Part shown: positions 1 through 10,017 of the stretch, in pieces
Numbering within the stretch: position 1 is the stretch's first letter
How the letters are laid out: each line of letters opens with the position of its first letter
Assembly (NCBI GenBank): GCA_020746875.1
Contig: JAGTJL010000017.1
Coordinates: 186,001-250,000, forward strand
Length of the DNA stretch: 64,000 bases
Direction of reading: 5' to 3'
DNA from: Rhexocercosporidium sp. MPI-PUGE-AT-0058
Lineage: Eukaryota; Ascomycota; Leotiomycetes; Helotiales
Notes under the pieces: generated by a model
The model's database searches: none
What the model saw: the letters and a program-made list of their open reading frames with translations, nothing else
What the model was told of the DNA's origin: nothing
Made by a program: the position numbers and the translations under genes

Positions 1-255
1 ATCGCACTTCGTTCCGGTCGAGACTACGGGAGATCCGCCAATCAGCACATACCGGACCTGAGTACATCTCTGCACTCCGCCATCTTCACCGTGACCATGA
101 GCGTCGACGACCTAGCTCGTCTTCTCATAGTACAGAAGCCGCGCCTCAAGAACCAAGAGCCACTTGAACTAAAGATACCCAAGACTGACGAGTTTTTGAT
201 TCGGAAACTGGAAAGAGGCGGCAAATTGGATGGTATGCTTGGAAGAGATAGCTAA
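1..255 (+). CDS. 3' end of an unidentified protein-coding gene (partial)
   Basis: Frame 1 is open from the window edge to a TAA at 253-255 (84 codons), and the codon pattern looks like real protein: a hydrophobic/acidic stretch (SAIFTVTMSVDDLARLLIV) followed by a basic, hydrophilic tail ending GGKLDGMLGRDS. I do not recognise the family. The upstream part lies outside the window, so start, introns and length are unknown. It ends about 380 bp before the stop codon of the CFEM-like gene on the other strand, so the two are convergent. Antisense open frames over the same bases (42-224 and 146-427) look like shadows. Confidence 0.45.
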   Translation: MALRSGRDYGRSANQHIPDLSTSLHSAIFTVTMSVDDLARLLIVQKPRLKNQEPLELKIPKTDEFLIRKLERGGKLDGMLGRDS

Positions 256-633
256 GTTTACGGTGCTTTAAACCCATGTGGTGAAGCACATGGCAAGGTA
301 CAGAGGCCAGTAGTGAGCCAAGAGAGACATGGCGTGGAAGAGGACTTGGATTCAAGGGAAAGGACTTATGATGAGCAGAATGATGACACAACGGCTGATT
401 TGGAGATATACAAAGAGTGTAAAACAATGTTCAAATAATCATGTAATAACCCGAGCCTCAGCTAGAAACTAAATGAAGGGCTGTAGAATTATATCAGAAG
501 TCCGATTTTCATTCCCCGGACACACCGCCGTACAGAGATGCAGTTTTGAGACCAACTTGGCTCGTGACTCCAATAGAGCCAACCCAGTGACCAATAAATT
601 TCATCAATTCTGAAACCATCCTATTTGCAGACT

Positions 634-1491
634 CTACAATGCCATGAAAGCACCTAGAGCTGCAACTACCAAGGCTCCAGCACCATTCGTCGCCCGTGGA
701 GCAGCAGCATTACTAGAAGTTGGGGCTGGGGTTGAGGTGGGGGAGTTAGCAGCTTGTGCTAGGACGAAAGTTCCGGTCTGCGTTTCTGTGCTCCTGACTT
801 GGCTTCCACTTGCAGTAGTAGTCACTGTGACTGTCCTTGTCGTGAGGCCCTGTCGGATTTCAGCATAGTTCTGTAAAATACTGATTGTCCCCCTCTCCTG
901 GAGAAGAGTACTCTGCCAACTCAAGTTTCCAAACTAGTGTCGAAGAAAATGTGACATCTTACCGTGGCCTGTCCAGTGGTAACCGTAACGGTAAAGATTC
1001 CGCCTGACTATTGTCAATTTCGTGTCGAAAGTAAACGTTGGAGAATAACTGACCCGGACCCTTTCCCCCCCAGCCACCTACCCACCCATCTCCCCCTGCT
1101 CCATTCCACCACGGCCAAGCTGTCGTACAAGAGTCTGAAGCGGTGGAGCAGCTAGAGTACGAAGAGCACCATTCAGACCTAATACTAGAAGCGCTGGAGT
1201 ACTGAGCAGATGCTGTGGGACAAGCACTGGACACACAGTTGTCGATGGCAGTTTGAGATGCACAGGCACTAGACCAAGCAGTAGACTGATCTGGGAATGC
1301 TGAAGAGAAACATGATTTCTGATAGTCTTGTCAGTTGAAACCTCAAAGAATGCCAGACAACGAACAGCACACTCAGGGCCAGGTCCACCTTTCCAGTTTC
1401 CCCAATTGTTTCCACCGAATCCGTTTGGCCCCCAGTCTGCTCTGGCGAGGCTAGCAGAGACACCGATCAAGATGGTTAAAGTAAACTTCAT
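634..1491 (-). CDS. CFEM-like cysteine-rich GPI-anchored cell-wall protein
   Basis: Proposed exons on the minus strand: 1491-1342, 1285-1082, 1007-963 and 870-634, giving about 211 residues. The start MKFTLTILIGVSASLARA is a signal peptide. Eight cysteines follow, two in exon 1 (PECAVRC) and six in exon 2 (SAC, DNC, SAC, EWC, SSC, DSC), as in CFEM-type extracellular domains. The spacing is not the strict consensus and the DxxCxC segment typical of haem-binding CFEM domains is absent, hence CFEM-like. A Ser/Thr/Pro-rich stalk and a small-residue plus hydrophobic tail (GAGALVVAALGAFMAL) form a GPI-attachment signal, so the protein probably sits on the outer membrane leaflet or in the wall. The donor of intron 2 (GTAGGT) and that of intron 3 (GTAAGA) are good. 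The first donor (GTTTCA) and the last acceptor (871 or 850) are less certain. Family known, exact role inferred. Confidence 0.72.
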
Positions 1492-1556
1492 TTTGATTTG
1501 GTAGTATCGATATGGGATGTGATGTGGAAGGACATGAAAACGGAAACCCTTTCGGG

Positions 1557-1566
1557 TTTATATATA
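1557..1566 (-). promoter_or_regulatory. TATA box of the CFEM-like gene
   Basis: On the minus strand this reads TATATATAAA, 66-75 nt upstream of the proposed ATG at 1491. Position and sequence fit a TATA element. No transcript evidence is available. Confidence 0.45.
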
Positions 1567-2843
1567 TCATGACAGGAAGATCAGCACAACCTATAGAACT
1601 ATCCAGATACAATACCTCAGTTCCGGGCGTCCAAATGCGGGATTCTCTTGTCAGAGGCTTGCGTATCCGTACCGATAGTATGCATACCGTGGCACAGATC
1701 CGGCGGGTTTACATGCACCTTGCGGCGGATTCACAGACTGTCTCAGCAGTACGGTGTAATCCGGTGTGTTTCAGCATCATGCACAGATACACGCGGCATT
1801 CTACGTGTAGGGAAGAAAGGATGAGCACTTGGGATAAATGCCCAGGTATGTGAATCGATACTTCCAATAAGAAGTTGTCCCCTCGGACTGATTTTGTTGT
1901 GGTGTTTGTTAAACGGTTGAAGCTTTCAGTCTGATTGGCTCGGTAATTTAGTGGCCGAAGGGCCGTTCTCCCCCCTTTGGCTCGCTTAACGACAGCACGC
2001 GGTCAGAGCTTACTAAAATGCTTGATGTTTCTACCGGATGTCCGTAAATCCTTCACCAATGGTCCGTCGTGAGATGTCCGGCTGTTGCATTTGAAGACGC
2101 GCGTCATGGAATGGGCGTCTTTGTGTTTAGAGGTCAGGACTCTGTTTGGTTACACGAAGCCTTGTCAGTTGTAGATCCGGGGTTACTGACGTCAATCTAA
2201 GGCCTGTAAATCCATTTTCAGACAGCTTGCTCGAGGAAAGACCGAGGACTGCAGGATTCGTACGTTGATTCGTGTCATAAGACCCCGAATCTTCAGCTTG
2301 AACCTCCTCAATTCGTGGAGTCGATGCGAAACTCACAAACGGTCAGCCGCAGAAGCTTGTCACGGCTAGCCTTGCGTCGTTTCCAGATGCGAATGCCCGG
2401 AGGGTATTTCGAGTGTCAAGCATACTTCTCTGACAATCTCTTCTACAACATTCTCTTTGAGGGATTTCATTTGATAGCCACTATCTGCTTCCCAGCCTTT
2501 CCTCCATGTTGCGATAACGAAGTACTCGAGCCTAGAATGGAGCTAAACAATCTACTCTCCGCTCGGTAGGTCTACAAAGGTTGGAGTTCGGATCGAAATA
2601 CATCACACTACAGTGTTCAATAATTACGACTGCCGTTCAGCCCCAACGACAGTGAGACGAATTGAGCAAGGAGAAAGCCATCTGGGTACACTTCTGTTAA
2701 GTGTCAGAGGAAAATTAAGGGTAAGATCCTCAACCTTTTAAAATTTGAATAATACGTTGCTGTGGAAGCAACTGTAGATGCATAACGAAATGTCCCTCGA
2801 CCTATCTAAATAGATATCTAACTTTCTTCTATGGCATCCATTC
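1567..2843. other. Intergenic region, no convincing gene
   Basis: This lies between the 5' side of the CFEM-like gene and the 3' end of the aminopeptidase gene. Two modest plus-strand open frames (1512-1853 and 2315-2569) have no recognisable domain, no signal peptide and odd composition, and I do not call them. The left part presumably holds the CFEM-like promoter, the right part the aminopeptidase 3' UTR. Confidence 0.5.
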
Positions 2844-4465
2844 CTATGAATCAAAAATCGCACCTTGGGCAGGCGTTTCACCAGTCAAAAAAAAGGTTTC
2901 CATTGCCGCCGAGGTCTTGCCATCATTGAAGTAGCTAACATGGCCGCTTCCATTTCGAAGAATGAGAACAGAGCTTGGAATCTGAACTTTCAGTGCGTTC
3001 GCCCATGTAACTGAGGTTGATGGATCCCAGAAAGAATTGACAAGAAGAATCTTGGGCAATTTGGCCACCTGCTTGGGAGTCAACACTTGCAGAGGAGTTG
3101 GAGGAGATGCCCAGCCGATGCAAGCGGCTTGAGTCGAGTAAGCTCCAACGCCTCCTTTGGTATGTGGCGAAAGGGCAGTTATGAACTCGCGTTTGAGAGC
3201 CAAGTCAAAATGATTTTTGGAGCTTGGGGGCCAGTCTTTGCAGATGACACCCAGGAACGAGTAGGCTGGATCTTGCGCAGATGTCTTCATGGAAACAGAT
3301 AGTCGAGTTGCATTGCCTTGTGCTGCTTCTGCAATGGCAACCGAGAGACTGGCCCAGCCTCCATATCCATGGAGCGGCACAACATTCTTTAGTCCTCCTT
3401 GAACCCCGCCGAGAATTTCCTGGTCTGTTACATCGCTGAAGCAGACACTGACATTTCCAACCGTGCAGCCTGGAGCAGGGATTGGAGTTTCACTGGCACG
3501 GGCGATGAGGCTGTCGAACACCCCAGCAGGGTCCTGACCGTGCAGTGCGCAGTCGCTGTTTGTATTACACCAATCGAAAAATTTGTTCAAGGTTGCTTCG
3601 TACGTAGTGGCTGCGGTTGCGAGAAAGTACGTGTCGAGACTTGAAGTATCAAGTATCCCATCGAGAACCATACGACCAACGTGTTCGGGATAGAGACCAG
3701 CATAGGTTGAACCGAGATCGGAGCCGTATGATAATCCAAGGAAGTTGAGCTTGTCTTCGCCTAGTGCTCGTCGGACCATGTCCATATCTCTTGCAGCGCT
3801 ACCGGTGCCCAGAAAGTCAAAGACAGGTCCAGTGGCGGTTTTACAGCTCTCACTAAAGGCCTTGTTGTACGCAACAAGTTTGTCAAATTCCTCCTGATTC
3901 TTTGGTCTATCATTGATTCGTTGATTCCAAATCTTTGGATCGCAAAGCATCGGGTTACTTAAGCCAGTGCCACGTGGGTCAAGCCCGATGACTGTGGCAG
4001 CAGTTAGCATGCTAGTGAAGAGTGAAGTGTGGAGACTTGGTCAAGAAGTTCTCAAGGTAGGCAACATCCCAGAAAAAATATGAAGAGGCCAATGCAAGAA
4101 CACTTACTGTCGTATTGTGCTACAAGTTTGGGACTCCATACTGAAATGTTCCAGAATACTTGGGTATAGACCATGTCGGAAGCAACTCCTCCTGGACCAC
4201 CAGGATTGAAAATCAAGCTGCCAAGATGATCGGTGGCATTGGGAGCCTTAAGTCGGGCAAAAGTAACATTCAATTGAGCGCCATGAGGATTATCGTAGTC
4301 GACGGGAACTTGGACCTTCCCACACTGGAGATTCGGAGGATCCATCCCTCCGCATTTTCCCCAAATGACATGTGGACTTCTTATTGGCGATAAGGATGGT
4401 AATGCTAGTGCTTGAGAAGCTAAGAGTGTTATGGTAAAGACAGTGGATAGTAAATGAAGAACCAT
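2844..4465 (-). CDS. Secreted tripeptidyl aminopeptidase-like alpha/beta hydrolase (peptidase family S33)
   Basis: Two exons, 4465-4108 and 3991-2844, encode 501 residues. The 116-bp intron has donor GTAAGT and branch/acceptor GCTAAC..CAG. Residues 1-21 are a signal peptide ending ALA. The alpha/beta-hydrolase landmarks appear in order: the oxyanion-hole loop NPGGPGG (about residue 88), the DPRGTGLSNP strand-turn (124-133), and the nucleophile elbow GLSYG with Ser207. The acid is Asp442 in SFWDPSTSVTWA and the base is His470 in GSGHVS, so the triad is complete. The C-terminal part matches the TAP-like C-terminal domain found in secreted S33 aminopeptidases, which release tripeptides or prolyl residues from peptide N-termini. 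Several N-glycosylation sequons fit secretion. Length is normal for the family (about 500). Substrate specificity is not readable from sequence. Confidence 0.88.
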
Positions 4466-5777
4466 CTTGGACTGCTGAAAGATCCGCTCTCAAAATGGGT
4501 TGATATAAGCTCAAAGAAAGTGAAATTACTGCGAGGAAACCACAGAGGCTATCAGGAGAGATTCAAGATTACTTTATACCTTTCCAAATTACTTGATCGA
4601 GAACGCACAAAGTTCTTCCCTGTCGTCGACACACAGCCTTGCTAGATGATCGTCAGTAGCTGGTTAGATCGTACGCAGTGACCATTGCGCATTCTCAAGA
4701 AGTTCGAAATTATCTATAGATCCAGAAATCAATCCTTATCCCCCAGTAAAGCTTAAGTCCTCCAGGTATCTGACATTTTAGCAACCATGTCAAATCCCCA
4801 CATCTTTAATGACATTTGCTGGATCGGCGACGAGTCACCTAAAGAAGCGGAATCACAGTAGCAACCTCCTTTACTTTTGATGGACTATCAAAGATAGTTG
4901 GGATCCTCACTCACAGTCCCATGTTTTATTTCCTCGCTGTATTGTCGTCTGAAATCACGTGCACTTGAGCCAGATCGTGATCAAGACTTAGACCTTGAGA
5001 AGTTGAGCAGGTATATACTGTATACCTAGCAAGGAGCTCGAAGGAACATGTTCTATAGAGTACATTTTGGTTGATAAACAAGTAAAGGGGGTGGACACAG
5101 GAATCAAACCCCTACCAACGTCGAACTCTAACAATTAACGTTTAAATAAACGAAATTCTCGTGGAATGCTTACAACTACCTGTACTTCACGTCTCTTCAT
5201 CTGTCGCTTTGCTCATCTGTCATTAAGATTACCTCGTAAATAGAATTTAATACTCTTGTTTACAGTGATAGCTCGAGCAAGTGTGCACCCCCTTTACGAT
5301 ACGAGAAATGAGCATGAGCAAGTGCGAAAGAACAGCGCGGATCAAATGGAACTTTAGCGGAAGGCTTCAAGGGCCGTGCCGGCAAAGCGTGCGGAACGAT
5401 TGGAGGTCGCTGGATAGGTGGGTATGAAGACACCAGTAGAAGTTAAGATTGATAGAAAGGTAAAACAATGCCAACTAAAACCTCGAGTGGGTACACCAAA
5501 ATGCTGTGCAATGAAATGGCAATTCTCCGAAGAAAACAAAGGCATTCCCGGAAACCTTTTAATGCAAAATTATAGTATTTTCGAGAGAGCATCATGAAGA
5601 GAGGTTCTGACTTAGCATTGTATTTGCCCGGACCAATCTATATCCAGGTTAGAGGAATTGGTGAGTAATCCGAGGAACCGGCTGCTTCGGAGCTGCAAAA
5701 ATATTTTATTTACTTTCAATCTCAACCTCAATTAAGCTTTCCACCCCGCATCTGTATGGATACTGCTCCACAAAAGC
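4466..5777. other. Divergent intergenic region
   Basis: This 1.3 kb separates the divergently transcribed aminopeptidase (-) and small membrane protein (+) genes, so it should contain both promoters. At 5094-5120 the minus strand reads GGTTTGATTCC, close to a Pol III B box, but the flanks do not fold into a tRNA. No open frame here is convincing. Confidence 0.5.
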
Positions 5778-6438
5778 ATGGCAGCCCTTCCTTCCATCAG
5801 CATAGCATCCATTGGTATCGGCTTCATTTCTTTTGGATTCACACTCGCGATTTGGATACACGCATTCTGGGGAGCCTTTCTCACAGTCACGGGGGCCCCA
5901 TCACAACTCAGGGACGCTTTCTCGACACTCCGCCAATCCCTTTACGAGGAGCGCGAGTACCTGAAGCGGAAACGGCGGCGGGAGAAGGGGACCCAAGAGA
6001 AAGACTCGAAGGCGAAACTACTGTATAATGAGGGCGGATCGACGAAGGTTATCAATGATGCTGTGAAGGACCTGATATATGATTTCAAGAGATACGAGTT
6101 TCCATTTCTGGAAACACATCATACCGGAAGAGAAAAGGAATTGGAATGGAGTTTTGATGCAACACAGCAGCAATACAAATGTGATTTCTTCCACCGATTG
6201 TTGTGGTTGAGAAGTAAGGGAGGGATTGAAAGTATTGCAGAGAAGCTGCAGAAGGTAGCCAATTACCCCGCCAGGAAAACAATTGTACTAAGGTTCGAAG
6301 ATTCAAACACGCAGAATTGCAGTAGAAACTACTGAATCTCGATTCATGCTGGCAGATGTAATGGGACTGGTTAGGGACAACGAACGACGACTAAGTGCCA
6401 TTGAAGAAAGGTTGCAAATGTCAAGGATTGGTTATTGA
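5778..6438 (+). CDS. Small fungal membrane-anchored protein with C-terminal helical tail
   Basis: Exons 5778-6254 and 6301-6438 encode 204 residues. The 46-bp intron has donor GTAGCC and branch TACTAAG ten bases before the acceptor. Splicing restores a tail (QTRRIAVETTESRFMLADV..) that the unspliced frame loses to an early stop. Residues 5-35 form one hydrophobic helix (SIGIGFISFGFTLAIWIHAF), a likely N-terminal membrane anchor. Then comes a strongly basic/charged stretch (REYLKRKRRREK), and the last 50 residues look like an amphipathic or coiled-coil helix (ENERR-LSAIEERLQM in pattern). This layout resembles fungal hypothetical proteins I have seen, but no function is established. The ATG at 5778 has a good context (GCATGGC); the ATG at 5756 is in another frame. 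Confidence 0.7.
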
Positions 6439-6541
6439 CGGGCAGAAATTTTGTTGGTACATTGGAGTCATATCGACGTTCTACGCAGGCAGGACCCATT
6501 GCTCGTACCTGCAAAGATATCAAGTATTCCGAAACTCCAGC

Positions 6542-8357
6542 TCAGTCATCCTCCTGAACTAACTCCTTGATCTCCTCCGAACCTAGAACGCCTCCAGCAA
6601 GCATTCCGTTATGCGCCGAAATTCCAGCTGAAGACTGAACACCATTCGTCGCTCCTTTTCCACTAACGCCGCCATCCTGCATCCAGAAATCAACCTCGTC
6701 TACAAGATCATACACAATGTCTTCCACGATCTGCTCGTCAAACCGGTCACCCGTAGCTCTAAGCTTCTGCACCTTCTTCGCTGCTGGCTGGTCGCTCCCA
6801 ATCATATCGACTTCATCATCGGGTTCGCCTTCTTCTTCTTGAGGAGGGTACCAGAAGTCGGGACCAAAGTTGACCTCTGCAGCTCCACCTCTGAAAACAG
6901 AGACCGCAGGGTAGTACCCTAGCATACCGTTGTCCAATCCTTCTCTTGCTCCAACTTGTGTGGAAGGTTTCGATGCGGGCGGTAGGAAGGATAGCAGATT
7001 GGTAAAAGGTGTGCCGATGTAGCGACCATTCTTGTAGATCTTGATATTCGAGTGGGGGAGTGTTCGAAGGGCAGGCACTGGATGCGTCGGGCCTGGCTGC
7101 TGTGTAGATCCGCCGACTCCGCCAGTCGACTGAATTATAGGCGATGGGTTCATCAATTCCTCGAGCTCCTTCGTTGCCTGGTACTCGATCTGCTCAAAGT
7201 AGAGATGTGTTTTAAACCGAATAGGGACTCTGTCGCGGATAATATCGGGTCTCTCAATCCCAATATTTCCCTCATCCTCGAGATCGACTGCGGGGTTGTA
7301 ATGGCCCTCTACAACCTTTCGATGGAGCGACTCCGAGGGAAGGTTGATCTCCAGTCCAATCACATCGCCCTCTCTGATATCCTCGTTGTTTGGGAAGAAA
7401 TCCTTTGGTCGAGACATGAACACTTTCTGGCCGGATGCATCTCGAAGTCCGTAGCTGTAGGCATCGTATCCCACTGGCGCATCCAATGTAGCTTCCCGTC
7501 GGGCCCATCCCATGCGTACATGACCGTTCGACTCCACTGGGCCACTTGATTTCCTCTTTGGTATTCCACTTGTGATCCTGCATTCGTAATACCACCTTCC
7601 CTCTCGTACTCCTACGTTGGCCTTTGCCATTCTAAAGCCCTTGTCCGTTGTAACATGCTTGCCAGACTCGTCCAGGAACATATGGGTAGAAGTATCCTCG
7701 AAGTTCAGATGTGGAGTAAAGGGCTCCGCTTCGGACTGTCGGTAGTATAGAGACGATGGGAAAGTTGGATCCGCAATGCAATGGGTATAATGGAAGCCTT
7801 TCTTATTGTAGACGCTGGAATTGTTAGCTATGAAGCGTAGATGATCCGTATGCTTACTGGTCAGTTGTCTCATTGAATTGAATTTCCGAGCCATCTGGAG
7901 CTGTCCTTGTATCCGCAGGTATGAATATAGGTCCCCTTGGCACATCGAAGTCTGTAGATCTGGGTGGGGGGAGCTTGTATCTTATGGGTGCCAAATCGGG
8001 CTCGCTCTTCTTGCTTTTCGCAGACTTTGGATCTGGAGTAGCTCTCGCACTCGAATCCGGGGCCAGAGAGCCTGCTTTCGATTCGCGCTTCTTCAATGAT
8101 TCCTTCTTGGCTCTTGATGCTCGTTCGCGGGCAAGGGGAGCGTCATCTTGGGGTTTGGATTTGAAGTCTGGGTTCAATGGCGAGGAGACTGCGGGCTGAT
8201 GGTCATCTTCGAGCGCGCGTTTTTGTGGGATTGAGCTGATTGGTGTCGATGTCGTAGGAGTCGGCTCTCTCTGGGGAGAAGGTTCTCCGGCAGACATTCT
8301 TGTTGCGCCGTTCTTTCCTCCCTGTCGCGAAACGTTCTTGATATTTCTCTTCGCCAT
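6542..8357 (-). CDS. bre2: Bre2/Ash2-like SPRY subunit of the COMPASS (Set1) H3K4 methyltransferase
   Basis: Exons 8357-7858 and 7814-6542 encode 590 residues. The 43-bp intron (GTAAGC..GCTAAC..CAG) joins NETTDH to VYNKKG. Residues 1-130 are low-complexity and basic with many S/P/K. Next is the conserved entry DFDVPRGPIF and NKKGFHY.HCIADP. The SPRY domain spans roughly residues 190-410: GFRMAKANVGVREGRWYYE, HVRMGWARREA, YGLRDASGQKVF, EGDVIGLEIN, and GRYIGTPF later. Near the C-terminus, DEQIVEDIVYDLVDEVDFWM resembles the helix by which Ash2/Bre2 binds the Dpy30/Sdc1 dimer. This is the expected domain order of fungal Bre2, which supports H3K4 methylation in the nucleus. The gene is intact and has ordinary composition although it lies 14 kb from heterochromatin. 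Confidence 0.9.
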
Positions 8358-9392
8358 TTTCGAGGTTCTGGGAAACGATCAGCCAAGGTTGGTATTGGTC
8401 CGTGCACTTGCTAGCATCCACGGAGTTGGAAGAAGAGATGTCTTTTGGGCTTTTGTAGAATCAAGACTTTATATTTTGTAACTCGAGAGTTATAATGAAA
8501 AGAAGCTTAGTTCGAGCCCCTGGATAGTACTAATAGTGAAAGCTACAAGTGAATATAATTTCTCACCTTTGAAGTCGAGCTCGAGAGAGGGGCTTCAAAA
8601 GTACGCTTGCAAGCTAGTCGCAGACTTCCCACCCAGGAGATCCGTAAGTGCTCGGAAGGATACAATGAAGTTTTATCGCCCTGTCAAAACCTCATTCCAA
8701 AGGGGGCGAACTCTTAATTCCAGTATTGCATAAAATTTCTTTTCCCCTCACCCTCCCCTCCCCTTTCTACAAATCTCTAAACGAGACAACAACAGACAGA
8801 TTCTGGGGGCTCACCAAGCAACTGCGGACAAGGATCTGTTTTAGCTTCGAGAAAATGAAGGAGGAAAGGGGATATCTCGAATAAGTGAGCCAATTTTGCT
8901 TGAGCTGCAAGCTTCCGGTTGAACTAAACATCCTAGCCTCGAGACTGTTCGTCCACCTCAAGTGCCTGGAACCTAAAAGCTGCTGATAGCTAGCTAGGTA
9001 ATGTATATACTGAATGAAATAAATACAGTGAGCTATTAGTATTTAAAGCAGTCACCCGAGTATTACTAGCCAGAAATACGGGGCCCGCTCCCAGACAAGA
9101 CATTTCCAACTGAGGTGAGCAAGAGTCAAATTATGACTTCCAAAAAACTTCTTGTATTGCTTACAAGGCTATTGTTGCAACATGCAAATGCTCGATTGCT
9201 GATGCAGTGAGGCGCTTTTCATCTGGGGACGGCGAGAAATGGCTGGGATGTCTCGAATCCGCCTAGAGAATTTAGTGTTGCAGGGCTTCGCCTCGGCGCA
9301 CATCGCCAGAACTTTGCTCAAAAACGTTGCCACACTTCAGCACAGTCTGAATACAAATCCGACCTAACACTTGATCCACTGGGGAAAAAGAT
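8358..9392. other. Intergenic region upstream of the Bre2-like gene
   Basis: Contains the Bre2 promoter side and a pyrimidine-rich tract (8739-8766, mostly C and T). Open frames at 8536-8733 (+) and 8767-8961 (-) lack any recognisable feature and are not called. Apart from the tRNA 3' flank at the right end, I see nothing else. Confidence 0.5.
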
Positions 9393-9400
9393 AAAAAAAA
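9393..9400 (-). terminator. RNA polymerase III terminator of the tRNA-Asn gene
   Basis: A run of eight A on the plus strand, hence eight T on the transcribed minus strand, begins 11 nt after the tRNA discriminator base. This is a canonical strong Pol III stop and suggests the interrupted tRNA gene is or was a working transcription unit. Confidence 0.75.
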
Positions 9401-9431
9401 TCGAAGACCAACTCTTCTGGGAGGGCTCGAA

Positions 9432-9484
9432 CTGTGGAAATGTTAGACCTCAAACCGACAAGTAGTACTTCGGTTTGCGCTTAC
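9432..9484 (-). other. Spliceosomal-intron-like 53-nt insertion inside the tRNA-Asn T arm
   Basis: Read on the minus strand it starts GTAAGCGC, contains TCTAAC (a good fungal branch site) about ten bases before the end, and ends CCACAG. These are the 5' splice site, branch and 3' splice site of a typical short fungal spliceosomal intron, and the length is typical too. Exact removal restores a perfect T stem-loop. An 8-bp perfect hairpin (9451-9458 with 9470-9477, CAAACCGA/TCGGTTTG) lies inside. Whether it is spliced by the spliceosome, by tRNA endonuclease or not at all cannot be told here. Confidence 0.75.
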
Positions 9485-9500
9485 CCTCCAACCTCTCGAT

Positions 9501-9509
9501 TGCAGTGCT
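9501..9509 (-). other. Canonical-position tRNA intron (9 nt)
   Basis: The bases AGCACTGCA (minus strand) interrupt the anticodon loop between positions 37 and 38. This is the universal site of nuclear tRNA introns removed by the Sen endonuclease. Without them loop and stem are standard. Nine bases is short; the exact ends are ambiguous by one base because of flanking A residues. Confidence 0.65.
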
Positions 9510-9547
9510 TAACAGTCGAACGCGCTAGCCAATTGCGCCACAGAAGA

Positions 9548-10017
9548 CTGTGAACAGCAGCTTTTAAAGCTGTGTGGTGCGGCAAAATCTCTTATCTCAA
9601 TATATTAAGCAAACAACAAAATCCGTGTTTTCCAAGGGCTAAGACTTGGTGACTTGCTAAAGATTTAGTGGACCACCGCCAACTTTAAATTTACACTTCC
9701 AGAGCAAGATTGTCCATTCGGCCCTATGAGCACTGGATAATACATGAAGTATTGTCTGTACCAAACTCCTCCCGCCTCAACTGACTGGCCGGCATCTGGC
9801 ATAACTCTGGGCGCCCTTGTTCTGCTAAAGGCGGTGAGATGCATAGGATTGGTCAACCAGCACACAGCTAAGTATTGAAAAGGAGACTTCAACCTCCCCA
9901 AACTCTCCCCTCTCTTACTACACGTAAGGTTTTATTTCCCTGTGCCAGGCAAGACAGCGACAGCCCCTTTTCAATGCACAATACTGGCTCCCATCCCCCT
10001 CCTCAGTTGCATGACAG
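9548..10017. other. Intergenic region between tRNA-Asn and the phosphotransferase
   Basis: Contains the 5' flank of the tRNA and the promoter of the plus-strand phosphotransferase gene. A 78-codon minus-strand frame (9665-9901) has no recognisable feature. Nothing else seen. Confidence 0.45.

Larger units (their letters stand above)
9412..9547 (-). tRNA. tRNA-Asn (GTT) with two insertions: canonical intron plus GT-AG segment in the T arm
   Basis: On the minus strand, the acceptor stem TCTTCTG (9547-9541) pairs 7/7 with CAGAAGA (9419-9413). The discriminator is G (9412), as expected for eukaryotic tRNA-Asn. D stem GCGC/GCGC pairs around loop AATTGGCTA. Anticodon stem TTCGA (9520-9516) pairs with TCGAG (9499-9495), and loop CTGTTAA gives anticodon GTT (9513-9511). 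The variable loop is AGGTT. T stem GGAGG (9489-9485) pairs 5/5 with CCTCC (9424-9420) around TTCGAGC. Two pieces must be removed to get this 73-nt tRNA: nine bases at 9501-9509, directly after position 37 where nuclear tRNA introns sit, and 53 bases at 9432-9484 between the T stem and T loop. The A-box region is intact; the B box is split, though CAG before TTCGAGCCC keeps a near match. A T8 terminator follows. Confidence 0.85.

Noticed and set aside
1512..1853. 113-codon plus ORF in the CFEM-like promoter
   Set aside because: No domain, lies over the TATA region of the opposite gene, codon use not protein-like.
5090..5150. Possible tRNA (minus strand) around GGTTTGATTCC
   Set aside because: B-box-like word, but T stem pairs poorly, no acceptor partner and no A box upstream.
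8500..8530. Possible tRNA 3' part at GTTCGAGCCCC on plus
   Set aside because: No T stem pairing and no other cloverleaf arm.
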